From: Alentia gelatinosa
Taxonomy: Eukaryota > Annelida > Polychaeta > Phyllodocida > Polynoidae
Length of the DNA stretch: 64,000 nt
Reading direction: 5' to 3'
NCBI GenBank assembly: GCA_950022655.1
Contig: OX465580.1
Location: forward strand, 124,293,016 to 124,357,015
This document shows, piece after piece, positions 45,989 to 57,211 of this stretch; position 1 is the first letter of the stretch; every line of letters begins with the position of its first letter. A program made the position numbers and the translations under genes. Below the pieces are notes generated by a model, which was not told the origin of the DNA, ran no database searches, and saw nothing but the letters and a program-made list of their open reading frames with translations.

Positions 45989-48825
45989 GTAACTCACAGT
46001 ATTGATGTTATGTCAAGCCACAACCTATAGCATTAAAACTATACTAAGTACAATGGAAGTGTGTTATTTCAGAATCCGGATACCGTTCTGCGTATCTGGA
46101 ATGAGAGTCTGTAATTCTCCCTGTCCAACTCCAAAGGTGGGGTATTTTTATGTCCCTAACCCCACTCCTCCGCGGGGAGAAGCACCGGCAGGGAAAGCTG
46201 CAGTGATGTACGGAACTCAGGTCAGTATAGATCTAAGCTAGTCTCACGCCAGCAAACCTCACTTAGGTCTTTTTCTCGTTGCCTGGTTACACTGATTGTG
46301 TTAGGTCCCATTAGCAACCCCAGCCCTGACGTTGGCCGCCTTTGATCTGACCTGTGGAGGTGGGGGGGAGGTGGGGTAGGGGTGGGGTAGACTGGCCTCA
46401 GTCCCTGTATCCTTCCCCTCCACCCCTTCTGAGTGACACAGGGACTGGCCTCGTCCGTAATCGGCCGTGTAGACTGGCGCGATTTTGTGCCACACTCCCC
46501 AAGCAGAGGTCTGGCTACTGGTCAGGATATCTGCTGGGAGATGGATACCCTCTCACTTTGATCTCAATCGAGACATAGTCAGGAGTAGGCGAAATATATT
46601 GCTATGACAACACAGGCGGCCGGGGAACTGGAGGAGGGGAGGGATAGAGGGAGGTTTACAGGGAGTGGCTTGGGGTCATAAACAGGAGATTCTGGTCATA
46701 GTGGACATGTCTTTGATTCATGGGCCAGTCAGAGAAGGATACATACTAAAATGAATTGTATTCCGATTTTCTTTGATCATTTAATGAATGTTCATAATCA
46801 AAGACTTGAGCAAGTCTAGGGGTGGGGTGCCGGTGTGAGTGGGAGGCGTGGTGAGCGTCTCTGACTCCTTTCACCTCCTCACGGTGCCACGTCCAGCTCC
46901 ACTCTGAGCTGTTTTATTCTCCACAGTCAGGCCATACTGTGCAGACTGTGTGAAATCTCTGTAGACGACTTTAAGTCAAGGTCTTAGTAATGCCCAGACA
47001 AACTGGCACTTCATTAGTAAGAGAAAAAAACACGATGAACGTGATATGGTGAAACATTCAGTGACTTAGTCGAAAATCTTTTTTGTTGTTGAAAATTTGT
47101 GATATCCTTTTTCCGGGTTTTTTTTAAAAAGGTCTATTGATATTTCAATGTAAGGTAAATGTATTTGTTTTTCGAACGGGAATATCTATTCGGTAGCAGT
47201 ATTGCAGTTTTATATTAAGTGTTTCTGCTGGCGACTACAAAAGTTGCCCCAAATGTAGACATGCTGACAAACAAGAGGCGCCCGTAAAGTACTATTTAGA
47301 CTAACATACCTAATTTCTCAAGTAGGATTTATCTCTTCTGACTGATATGGCAGTCTGGACTTTTGGGATGGTAATTTCTCCAAACTGGAGATTGTGCTCA
47401 GTGAAAATTACCGAAAGCTTTTGGCGCACATACATAGTGGTATTTTCCACCATGTGCAACGATGATATATTTAACTTTTAACCAAATGAAGTAGAAACCG
47501 TGTATATACCATCTAGAAGCCTTCCTCCGTTTGTGAATAATGCAAAAGTATATAACAAACAAATTTGCTTTGTCCACCGAGTTCCTTAAGATTAAAGAAT
47601 GGGTCGCTTGGTGTATGCTCGGAGGTACGACCAGGCTTCCACACATGATTATCAATGTACATGAGAGCATCAGAAAAGGTATGAAGGCATGGCTCCCGAA
47701 CTGTTCTTATTGAGATGACGAAAGAAAATGTTAAAAGGCATCAAAAATGCTTTCACAGACCTGTGTGTTCGCGCTATACCTGTAGGCCCTGTCACAAGTT
47801 ACCACGGACAAATTCTTTAGCTGCATCTACCATACAGAGTGATTGCTAGTTTTGCATTCATCCACCAGGAAATTGTTTGATGGTACCACTGTAGTTTTCT
47901 GCTGTCATAATCAATAGATAACCATGAGATGAGGCAATAACCCTTTTATGGCAAACAAAAAACACATTTTTAATAAAATCCATTGGCAATTAAACCTGTC
48001 ACCTGGCGTTTTGTTTTGCGTCAGGGGCAAGATGGCCGCCTCCACAATAGCTATGTGTCCTTTATTACGCCGTTGATGTTACCGAGCAGCAACTCAGCAA
48101 TTTGATATGAGTGAGATTAACGTGGACTTGGCATCAACGTTGGCTGATCCCACAGTTGGGGGTCACGCAGGGGGCAGTACTAACACCGGCACTATTGTAA
48201 CGTGAGTCATCCACCGGTATAGGGCAATGATTACTGTCAGTCACCTGGATTTACCCCTGTCGTAATGATGGTGACATGTCCCATTGCTCTTTATATCTCT
48301 GGCAGATATTTATCAGTATTTATATGTATACATGCACGATCGCTATCCCCAAAACGGGAGACAGAGCGGGAGCAGGTACAAAACTTCGTTAGAACTCTGC
48401 TGCCATTTACCATTAAACATCGAGTTATCAATATAGGGAGCCAGAATAGATTGCTGTCATCACAATTTATTCTCTGATTAACCAAGGCTCCGGATGCTAA
48501 TTCGACCGCTGGTTCCTGTCATAGGAGGATGGGCAGCTGAGTGGATTGAATATAAAGACCAATAAAATGCAGCGAAGGGATGGAGGGATTAGGCATAGAC
48601 ATTAGGGGTCAGGGAGGGATTCAAGATAGTAATGCGTTTGGAGTACTAAGGATTTGAGATGTTTAGGATTCAGGGATGCTGGTTGCCAAGTTCGGAGCCA
48701 TTTGATCTTCATGTGTATTCCTCAGCTGGAGAGAGACTTAGTTGGAATGAGTGGAGTAAATGGTTTAATCATCTCATGTGTCTTTAACCTTTGAAGCATA
48801 GAAGGAATGTTTCGGTCAAATTCAC
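45989..48825. other. Unassigned sequence
   Basis: 46090-46560 is GC-richer. It shares AGACTGGCCTCAGTCCC with the J element at 33.9 kb. No gene is supported. CAAGATGGCCGCC near 48030 resembles a YY1 site, without other promoter evidence. Confidence 0.4.
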
Positions 48826-49055
48826 GGCCACCTTCACCCACAAACTGTAAATGTCCATGACTCTCCCTGCAGAACTTTGGTGTGATCAGGACCTATGCTC
48901 TGAGAGTGTGACATTTCTTACTCTTGAAGCCATTTTACTATATCATCATTCCCTTTTGTGTGTATTTTCAAATAAAATAACCATAAATGTAGACTTTATT
49001 GTCAATCCCATGAGCTGTGAATATTTCTCAATCAGTAGTTCTGATCTTAGAACCC
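48826..49055 (-). repeat. Dispersed repeat T, copy 3
   Basis: Reverse-oriented match to 18695-18950. In order: GGCCACCTTCACCCACAAACTG, the TGTGTGTATTTT block, ACCATAAATGTAGACTTTAT and GTGAATATTTCTCAATCAGTAG. Confidence 0.7.
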
Positions 49056-50570
49056 ACGTATTCATAAATAATGCTTTGTCCGAGAGTGAGAATTCATGGA
49101 CAAGGCCTGGACTGAACCATACCAACCTCTCAATTGATACAGAGTGGAGACAGGTGGCGGCCAATCTATGTGTTTGGGTTCTCACAGACTGAGTGCTCGC
49201 AGGCCATCCCTAGTCACTTCCCCTCTCCGCCTCCCTCATCAATCATCACAACCATCACCTCGTGCCCCACAACGCAGCTTTAAGCTCTTGAACAGCTCTC
49301 CTCATTCGTCTTTGTTAGAGAAAAATAGTCCTTTTAATAGCATTATCAGCACAGCTTTGTTGAACCTGAGAATCTCGGGAGAGAGAGAACAAAACTCTAT
49401 TGATAAGTTATTATAACACGTTAGATAAGTACATATATAGGCTGAGAGTGTACGCATGGCTTCTTACTTAACTGTTTGTTTCTCTCTCTGTGTCTTTTAT
49501 TTAGATTCTGTGAAGGAATTCTTTTCCTAAATGCCTCTGCGAATAGGGAATGCTTCTGGTCTTTTAGTAGAACCTCTTTTCTTGTGAGGCCTTGTTTGAG
49601 AGGCATTAGGCTGGCGGGTACTTGGACTTTTCGTTTTACTGGTGGTTAATTCATGCTCTGCATGTGAATATTCCGTTAAAACAAGTCGCTGAGAGCAACG
49701 CCTCGCGCGTCGTCACACTGCATCACAAAGGCAATAAATCAACGAAATTACCAATAAGCATGACAAACAATACAATACATTAATTCATTATGAAATAAGC
49801 GGCACATATAATGTGCTTAGTAAGCACGAGGTCGGAAGAAATATGATCGCCAGTCATGTTGTTAGTAATGAAAGGCAACAGGGTGATGAATTGTTTGCCT
49901 GTGGAATTAGAATGAAGCGGGCAAATATAAATGGCGGTGAATATACAGGCTTGTAGAACCCTGGAGGCAGGTGGGACAGAATGTAGAGTGTTATGTACAC
50001 GCCATCGTATCTCCGATATCACCAGCAGTGTTTACTGTGTCATCCACGAGGTGTTAAGCGTCAGGTAGCAATCACTGATGAATCTATCCATATCCCAGGT
50101 AGTAAAGTTAATAATCACAGACATTTTCAGATTTTTATATTATATATGTATGTATATACATGCTGATATGAAAAATATTTTCCATGTATCTTATATAAAA
50201 TAACATTGCCAGTAAACAAGTGCGTATACCCATTCAACATGATGTAGCTGTTGTCACCACGTTATCGAGAAGAATTTATTTCGTGGGTGGGGTACATAAT
50301 TCTAGCTTTTACTCAACGTAGCCGTTCGTGTGCAGTGTGGCATGCTCATAGATTAAAAAAAACACCCATTCTCATCAAAATATAATTGCATTATCTCAAT
50401 AATCTTTTAAATTGGGAATGATTTAATTGGGAATGCATTAAAAGTGTGGTTTCCCATCATACAAGGCCATCCATACAGGATGTATGCACAATTTCAGAAT
50501 ATTGTGACCTCCCCACACCCCAACCCCTTCTCCATCCTGTACGTGATAGATTAAAGACGGGGTGCTTACT
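49056..50570. other. Unassigned sequence
   Basis: No gene or repeat recognised. A frame across 49144-49416 is Ser/Pro-rich without family signal. Confidence 0.4.
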
Positions 50571-50645
50571 GTTGGGGAGCAAGCTCAGTGGTTAAAACAA
50601 TCCACTAGTAATCCCAAGGTGTGAGGGTTCGAGTACCACTGCAGC
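50571..50645 (+). mobile_element. tRNA-like SINE head
   Basis: GGGGAGCAAGCTCAGTGG (A-box-like) and GGGTTCGAGTACCAC (B-box-like), with CTAGTAAT in the anticodon region. The SINE body does not follow. It may be a separate SINE or a tRNA pseudogene. Confidence 0.55.
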
Positions 50646-51631
50646 CACCTTTCTCCTTTATCCCCAGCCGTGATATAAATTTAAAAGCATAAATTATGAA
50701 AAATATAAAGAGTAATGTAGATAAAGTACTAGTGTGGGGTGTGGAGGACTGAAATTTATATATGAGACATCTAATTACATTGGAACATATCATAAGGAAA
50801 GAATGATAAGAAAAATGCATACAATTGAACATCGTGTATACCTACTCAGATTTGGTAATTTACTGCCTTTTCTTGGTATCCGTATCGCTGGGTTCTCTGC
50901 TGAAAGCCTTTGTTCTGTCTGATTGATGAGCCACCTGATCGGTTTCTAACAAACACCTGACAAGCCTTTATTCTTTTGATCTGTATCTCATCACTATCTG
51001 CAGTTGGGTCTTCCTGAAATATAATTGCTTCAAGTAAGGTTATTGTTCGGCTGCCTCAGAGAATCTTCATTACTCCAGTGGCCGCATATATATCGACTGC
51101 GTTATATAATTTGAAAAGGCAGGTGAACGAACTAGAGGACATTTATTCCTTTATCGATTTTTATTTATGCAGATATCTATTGGAATATATGAAGGTTGCT
51201 ACAGAATGAAAAACTATATGTTATGACTTTTGATGCAGAAAGGGGAGATCCAATAATTTACTATTGACCTATTTCACATAAGCGTGGCGCTGCAGTAGCG
51301 CGTAAGAACGGGTTGCATTGGTCCTATGTTACATAATCATATTGGCCAGGTATCAACGAAGGTATGACAATCCAAAGCTGTATTCGTCTCGTCTGTAGCT
51401 ACAAAATGATATTGATATTATGGATTAATAAACATATAAAACGATTTCATATTGCATCGGAAATTAAACTATATATATAAATCATAGCACCGACTCCACT
51501 GTGAGACCACATACAGGGATCACACCTCGTTCTGGTGTTATCTGCTGGATGTTATTACAAGATGGCGTGAGCGTGAAATCGGTCTATATCAGGACTCCTC
51601 CGAGCTTCCACAAGTAGCTATTCTACTATAT
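50646..51631. other. Unassigned AT-rich sequence
   Basis: No gene or repeat recognised. Confidence 0.4.
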
Positions 51632-51928
51632 TATTATATGCCTGTGTCCGAATGTCTATGAAATACTGCCCGCTGCTAGGGGTGCAGTAATAACAATGTT
51701 CGTGCCCGCTGTGAAAGTGACTTAATAAGTCATTAAAATGGTGTTTTTTCATCGATTTAAGGTATATAATTATAAGCAAACATCCTGACTATAGACGAAA
51801 CGATTCTAGTTCGCGGTCATCGATTTCATACTGCCTGACGCCATGGGCGGAAGGCAGTATGATATCGACGACTGACCTCGAACAGGAACCGTTTCGTCCA
51901 CAGTAAGGACGTTTCCTAATATTACTAT
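51632..51928 (+). mobile_element. Bipartite palindromic element, family E, diverged palindrome
   Basis: Module 1 (51632-51770) runs from TATTATATGCCTGTG to TTAAGGTATATAAT and contains GAAATACTGCCCGCTGCTAG. Module 2 (51776-51928) has arms CATCCTGACTATAGACGAAA and its partial complement and the inner stem CATACTGCCT...AGGCAGTATG. The arm sequence is unlike that at 30.8 kb. Confidence 0.85.
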
Positions 51929-52529
51929 AGTAAGTATTCTATACAGAGTAAAGGAATGAGTGATAATAGGAGTGCAAAAGGGAGAGTCTCAAAGGTACGA
52001 GAAATTATAGGAGACTCCCGTGGTGGTAGGAAATGAGCTGGAACGGGAGTTCTGGTGAGAGTTGGATTGAATGTAAAGTGTGCGCTGACAGGGCTCTGTG
52101 CTCTGAAGGCTGCGTGAACAGATCTATCCAGAGTCAGTGTGACATTGAATAAAATGATCACGCTCTACTGGACATAGCGGACCGTAATGTGAGCTCCAGG
52201 GACAGCTCCCCGGTTCCTGAAAGACTCCCAGTGGTAGGAAATGGTATAGCAACTTATTGAGCTGGAAGTATGGGCTTATAGAATAGACAAATCCAGACTA
52301 TAGACTATAGACTTTGCACACTGGATTTATTCATATGGACTTATGTATATATGTATATTGGCATATGATTTCACATAGGACGATCTAGTGTTGTGTGTAC
52401 TCAATCGCTATGAAGTTGTGTGAATCATATTAGGAAAGAGATAGATGACAGATAGATATATTGTTGAAGGTTCTTGAACATATGTGAAAAGTATCCCACA
52501 GAAACAGAGATCCTGGTTTTACTAAAGTC
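51929..52529. other. Unassigned sequence
   Basis: No gene recognised; CTATAGACTATAGACT near 52300 is a minor direct repeat. Confidence 0.35.
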
Positions 52530-52760
52530 AAGTAGAATTTACACGGTTGGATTCTTGTGCCTCAAAATCTCGTGAGATTCTGTCCCATTTTAGGGGTAAA
52601 TGTCGCCAACAATTGCAGGAGAAAAAACATGTTTCAGTGAAATGACACCCTACAATTAAGATGAAGAAATTGTGTGTGAGTACAGAATCCCAGCAGGATT
52701 TGTCTGAGACAAACACCCTGTGAGGTACATCGAATCCCATCGTGTGAATCCCACTGTAGG
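52530..52760 (+). repeat. Dispersed repeat R, copy 2
   Basis: Collinear with 14465-14652; both contain AGCAGGATTT and the conserved stretch GACAAACACCCTGTGAGGTA, then CCCATCGTGTG. Confidence 0.65.
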
Positions 52761-53395
52761 GAACCAGCTCCTTGGGCAAGCTATTACCCTTGGTCTAAGC
52801 TCAACCTTAACCGGTCAACCATAGGGCCCCTGTTAAGTCTCGTACTCTGTCTATATGTGTAGTGCTGACATATAACGTCAATGAATTAAAATCTACAACT
52901 AGCAACCAATTGATAAATGAGTAACTGCCTTCCAAACTATTCATACCTAGCCTGTTAGTAGTTTTTCAACTTGGAGAATTTTTTTTTAAAAACCTTCACA
53001 GTACTGGTTTTACTACACTGAATGATGTGCAGACATTTATAAAGTTTCCACTCTTGATTCATGTGTTGATTCCATTTTGGTGGAGAGCAGTGTATATAGA
53101 TGGGAGGTAAATCGACACGGCTAGCTGATGAGTTCTTCCCATCGAGAAATCATGTGTGGTCATGTTGTTTCCATGACAACCCGAGGTCTGGGAGGGGAGC
53201 CACCTTTGGGGTAGAGGTAGGACGAGGCTCAAGTGACTGTACGTTCAATGCGCAACGAAATCAACGTCCGCAACCCCGGCCCCACAACCCCCTGGTACCG
53301 CACCAAGAATCCATGGGCACATTGAAACAACATCAAGGTGTACTTTTCCCAAGGAAGAGCCTGACATTCATTGATAGATGATATCATTAATGCCG
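52761..53395. other. Unassigned sequence
   Basis: A 93-codon frame at 53100-53381 is basic and without family signal. Nothing else recognised. Confidence 0.35.
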
Positions 53396-53605
53396 GAGAT
53401 ATACCAAGCGAGTCAAGGCGGCGATCTCTGGAATCGCCAACACAAAATGGTATGTATGTGAGATATTGTTTCATAGTAATATCTCCCAACGATGATTTAG
53501 ATTCTCGGAAGCAATAATCAGGTGAATATGAAATAGTAGCTCACATACACGCCATTTTGTGTTGGCGATTCCGGGAATCGCTGCATTTCTCGCTTGGTGT
53601 GTCCC
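53396..53605. mobile_element. Palindromic MITE, family I, copy 2
   Basis: CCAAGCGAGTCAAGGCGGCG on the left pairs with CTGCATTTCTCGCTTGG on the right. Further in, GCCAACACAAAATGG pairs with CCATTTTGTGTTGGC and GTATGTGAG with CTCACATAC. It is longer than copy 1 by about 35 bp in the centre. Confidence 0.8.
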
Positions 53606-53695
53606 AGGGTTTAGCGTGTATGAAATTTTGCTATCGCATAATGTTTGCAAAACCCTTAATGTGATTTATGGCATTTAGAAATGCGTGTGTCTAGA

Positions 53696-53932
53696 TTAAA
53701 GGGCCGATTCCACCAACAGGTTTTGTAGTATCTTACTGTGTCGCGATGTATCGTACCTCCGTTGTCTCAAAACGTAGGCGAGTGGTGTCGGGTATATATT
53801 TTGGTGCTCCACCACCGCGACACCTCACGACACATCGCGACAAATAGGCACGCGATGATTCAATCCCAGCCCGACAACCAAATCGGGACTAATCTCGCTA
53901 CATCGTGTGTCTTGGTGGAATCGGTCCTTTAA
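53696..53932. mobile_element. TTAA-flanked MITE with AGGGCCGATTCC ends
   Basis: Element 53700-53928 (229 bp) is flanked by TTAA on both sides. Termini AGGGCCGATTCCACCAA and TTGGTGGAATCGGTCCT are inverted repeats with one mismatch. Internal TGTCGCGATGT/ACATCGCGACA also pair. Piggybac- or Kolobok-type target. Confidence 0.92.
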
Positions 53933-54540
53933 CCTCTGATATAAGGTACGTTCTGAATGGTTACAAAGGGCGAGAAGTGTCCATTTGTTATCTGATCAAC
54001 AGTAAATCAATTGAAGACGGTAGCATTCAAGTCAAAAAGAAACTTCCACCCTGTCCTTGTACATCTAGAAATAATTAGATGATGATAGAACTAAATGATA
54101 TTCAATACGTAGCCCTGTGGTGCTGCACGCCTGAGACGCCGCATGATCAGTTGACCAATAAGGACGCAGAATGGAGGCACGTGACACTATCGAGCGTCCA
54201 CTTGCCGATGCGTTTGCGAAGCATACGCTGGCATTGAAGTGTCACATAGTGGGTTCGGGCTTTTACTCTCTAACAGACAGCAATGAGCGTATTGCGTGTT
54301 TGACCCTTGTTACACAAGTCGCGGCCGGAACTGTGGCCACCGTCGTACTCCTCTCCCGTCTCTCTCAGGGTTATAGAATGTACTTTGTTGTGTGCCATCT
54401 CAGCAAGAAATCCGCCCACTGAGCTATAAAGAGGGACACGATGAGCTGTAATCTATGATGGCTGGGCATTCTGCTGGCCTACATCCTTTAACCCTTTACA
54501 GGCGGGGCTCTGTGGCAGGGCCCTGTTGGTCGGGACGGAT
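53933..54540. other. Unassigned sequence
   Basis: A frame at 54171-54422 (83 codons) reads plausibly, but no domain or splice context supports it. Confidence 0.35.
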
Positions 54541-54870
54541 ATTACTATATACCTATGTGCGAATGTCTATGAAATACTGCCCGCTGCTAGGGATGTAGTA
54601 TAAATAATGTTCGCGCCCGCTGTAACAGCGGGCTGTAGTGAATCGCAGTGACTCTTCTTAGAGCAGAAAAATTAATAAAACGGGGTTTTAAACGAGTAGG
54701 AGGTACATAGTAATAAGAAAACGTAGTGACTGAGCCCGTACGGTGTCTGTTCTTGGTCATTTGATGAAAAAATACGGCCCTCACGCCTACGGCATCGGGC
54801 CTTATTTTTTCATCAAATGACCTCGAACGGTCACCCATACAGGCTCAGTAACCACGTTTTCTCATACTAG
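54541..54870 (+). mobile_element. Bipartite palindromic element, family E, second palindrome type
   Basis: Module 1 (54541-54714) is bounded by ATTACTATATACCT and AGGTACATAGTAAT. It contains GAAATACTGCCCGCTGCTAG and an inner hairpin GCCCGCTGTAACAGCGGGC. Module 2 (54715-54870) has arms AAAACGTAGTGACTGAGCC and GGCTCAGTAACCACGTTTT, an inner stem GGTCATTTGATGAAAAAATA and its complement, and loop GCCTACGGCATCGGG. Confidence 0.9.
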
Positions 54871-54946
54871 GAATCAGTGTAACTCTAAGGGGCGGGCCTT
54901 TTGTTTTCCAAACCCGACTTGATTGCTAGATCACCAGATATGACAC

Positions 54947-55210
54947 TTTATCTCACCCCTGGTATTTCTGTTCCATAGGCTAAACATTAGGTACTTGTTC
55001 TCCATGCCCCTACGAGTATTGCAGTCCGTTCTCCATGGACTATATTCTGTGTGTTGTCCATTCTTTTAGGGTGAACAGGGGTGAGATAAATACAGAAAGC
55101 AACTTGTTTTAATCAAAGTCATTGTTCTCCAACTCGTTTGAACGCTTTGGATATTCACTCCGCTTCAAACTCGTGGAGAACGACTACTTTGACCAAAACT
55201 TGTTTCATCT
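54947..55210 (+). mobile_element. Bipartite palindromic element, family A1
   Basis: Module 1 (54947-55086) runs from TTTATCTCACCCCTGG to CAGGGGTGAGATAAA and contains CCATAGGCTAAACATTAGG. In module 2 (55090-55210), GCAACTTGTTTTAATCAAAG pairs with CTTTGACCAAAACTTGT; the loop region is shortened compared with the 15.0-kb copy. It lies 76 bp from a family E element. Confidence 0.87.
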
Positions 55211-56927
55211 TTATGTCTCCCCTCCCCTCAGAAAAAATCTATATGACACTTAATACTCAATTCTATCTTTTGTTTTACTTAATAACGTTAAATGTATTAT
55301 TATGCTAAATATTGTACTCTCAGCAAGTTTCATGTCTATTGATCCCTTATTTCTTTATAAAACAATAATATCGTACCATCCATAAATGTTGTAAATGATA
55401 AATGATTTTTTTTTTTTTTTAGATAAATAGTGACAAAGTCACAAGCCTTGATAATAGCCACACTTAAGATGCCTGAAGAGTCCGAACCGGATGAAACCTT
55501 GACCCCCCCCCCCCCCAACAACCCCCCCCCCCTAATAATGTTTTATTAGGCTAAATACAAGCAATTCTTGATATTTACATTCATACACCCCACTGGGTGG
55601 GATGGATGGGAATCGGATCCAAAGATCCTCTTCTATTTGTTGGTATAACTCATTGTTGACAGTAACAATCGACTCCCTGGAGACATCATAGCAACTGGGT
55701 TCAAAACAGACAGGAAACTGTCACTTTCAAGGTAGCATCGGCTTGTCGCATAGTTATTTATTGCCACGTCGTAATAATCCTAAATGATAAATGATAGGTA
55801 TTATTCGCTGACCCAGAGACACAGGGCACGTGGTGTTAATCAGGTGAGCCCCTGTAGTAATATAATGTTAGTCAGGTGATATCTAGGATGACATGTGAAT
55901 CGAGAATCTCAGCGGCCCAGTGGAACCTTGAACCATGTACCTCACAAATCCCCGGTGAAGTGCGCTTAGACATGGCTTCAAGCGACGATCATTTGTTGTA
56001 AGACAAGCGGGACCAGTACAAACAATCAATCTAAATCCATTTTTTTCACATGGGAATTGTTTGCCCCAGTCTTGACTGATTAATGTTTAATTGGTTCATT
56101 ACGAGTGCGACTTCACAAGCGATGCTGGTGGTTTTTCTCTCCTGGAACAGTCACATCACAATCTTGATAAATGGTAAGGAGTCGCTCAGAGAAAGAGACG
56201 TGACATGGCATCCATACCACTGTCATTAAACTGTCCCTACACTCATTTCTCTTTGTTTCGTAGTGTATTGTCTTCTCCTGACATTAATCCAAAGTTACGC
56301 AAGCTTGCACCAAAGGCAAATGGATACATTGTTCTCACCAGACAAAATGTGTCCAACAACAGGCATCATTTTCGATGGCAGAATGGGTAGGTTTTTGTGG
56401 TTCTCAGATTTTGCCCCCTCGTATGCCTTACATGATACTACCTTCATCAAGAATGGTCTGGAAACAGCCCAAACAACAAAGAAATGTAGAAAGAACCTGA
56501 CAATCCACAAGAGCTGAGAGGAACTCTCTCCTGGATGTTAACGCACCACTCCTCAAGCATGATGAATTTACAATCACTTTTTTTTTTTTTTTTTTTTTCG
56601 GTTGTGTGTAGAAGTGTTCCTGCCGCGTATCTATAACTGAATTTACAATTACGATCATCCTTCCCTGAACTCTATGTAGGGCAAACAAGCATATGGTGCA
56701 GCTTCCTTTGGTTGTGCTCTAACCGTGACAGCTTCAGGAGACTTTACACGAGAAGGTAACTGGAGAACTCGACCCGAAACAAACTCGACACGTAGTTGTC
56801 AGGAGAACTCAACCCGTTTTGGAGAAATCGATTGGAGAACTCGACCCCTCTCCACTTGTGAGGGGTCGGATACTTTGCTTACCCTTAGGATATATAGTTG
56901 GCGGCTTGCAATTTTATCAATAAGTAG
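55211..56927. other. Unassigned sequence with homopolymer tracts
   Basis: Poly-T at about 55407-55421 and 56578-56598, and two poly-C runs at 55503-55532. GAGAACTCGACCC recurs near 56760, 56810 and 56840. No gene recognised. Confidence 0.45.
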
Positions 56928-57211
56928 TAAGAAAGAAACTCATGAGTGTTTGGTTTTTGTCCCCGTTCGCCATCGAGTTTTGAGTGCGCAGTAATATGTA
57001 CCAGGCGATAGCCGAGTGAATGTTCTAAAGCACTCCAAACGAGATGGCGAATGGGGACTCAGACCAAACACGAAAATGTTTCTGATTTTATCTTAGTCTG
57101 GAAATATCTATCTGTTTACCACCCGTTGAGAACGAGTTACCGTACTCGCAAGCCTGTTGAGAACGAGTTCCTAATGTTAAGCCTATGGATATTTATTCCA
57201 GGCTAAGATAA
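56928..57211 (-). mobile_element. Bipartite palindromic element, family A2, reverse
   Basis: Reverse copy of the 45.7-kb element. The palindrome (56928-57080) pairs TTTGGTTTTTGTCCCCGTTC with GAATGGGGACTCAGACCAAA, loop complement CAGGCGATAGCCGAG. Module 1 (57088-57211) is bounded by TTATCTTAGTCTGG and CCAGGCTAAGATAA and contains CCTAATGTTAAGCCTATGG. Confidence 0.87.
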
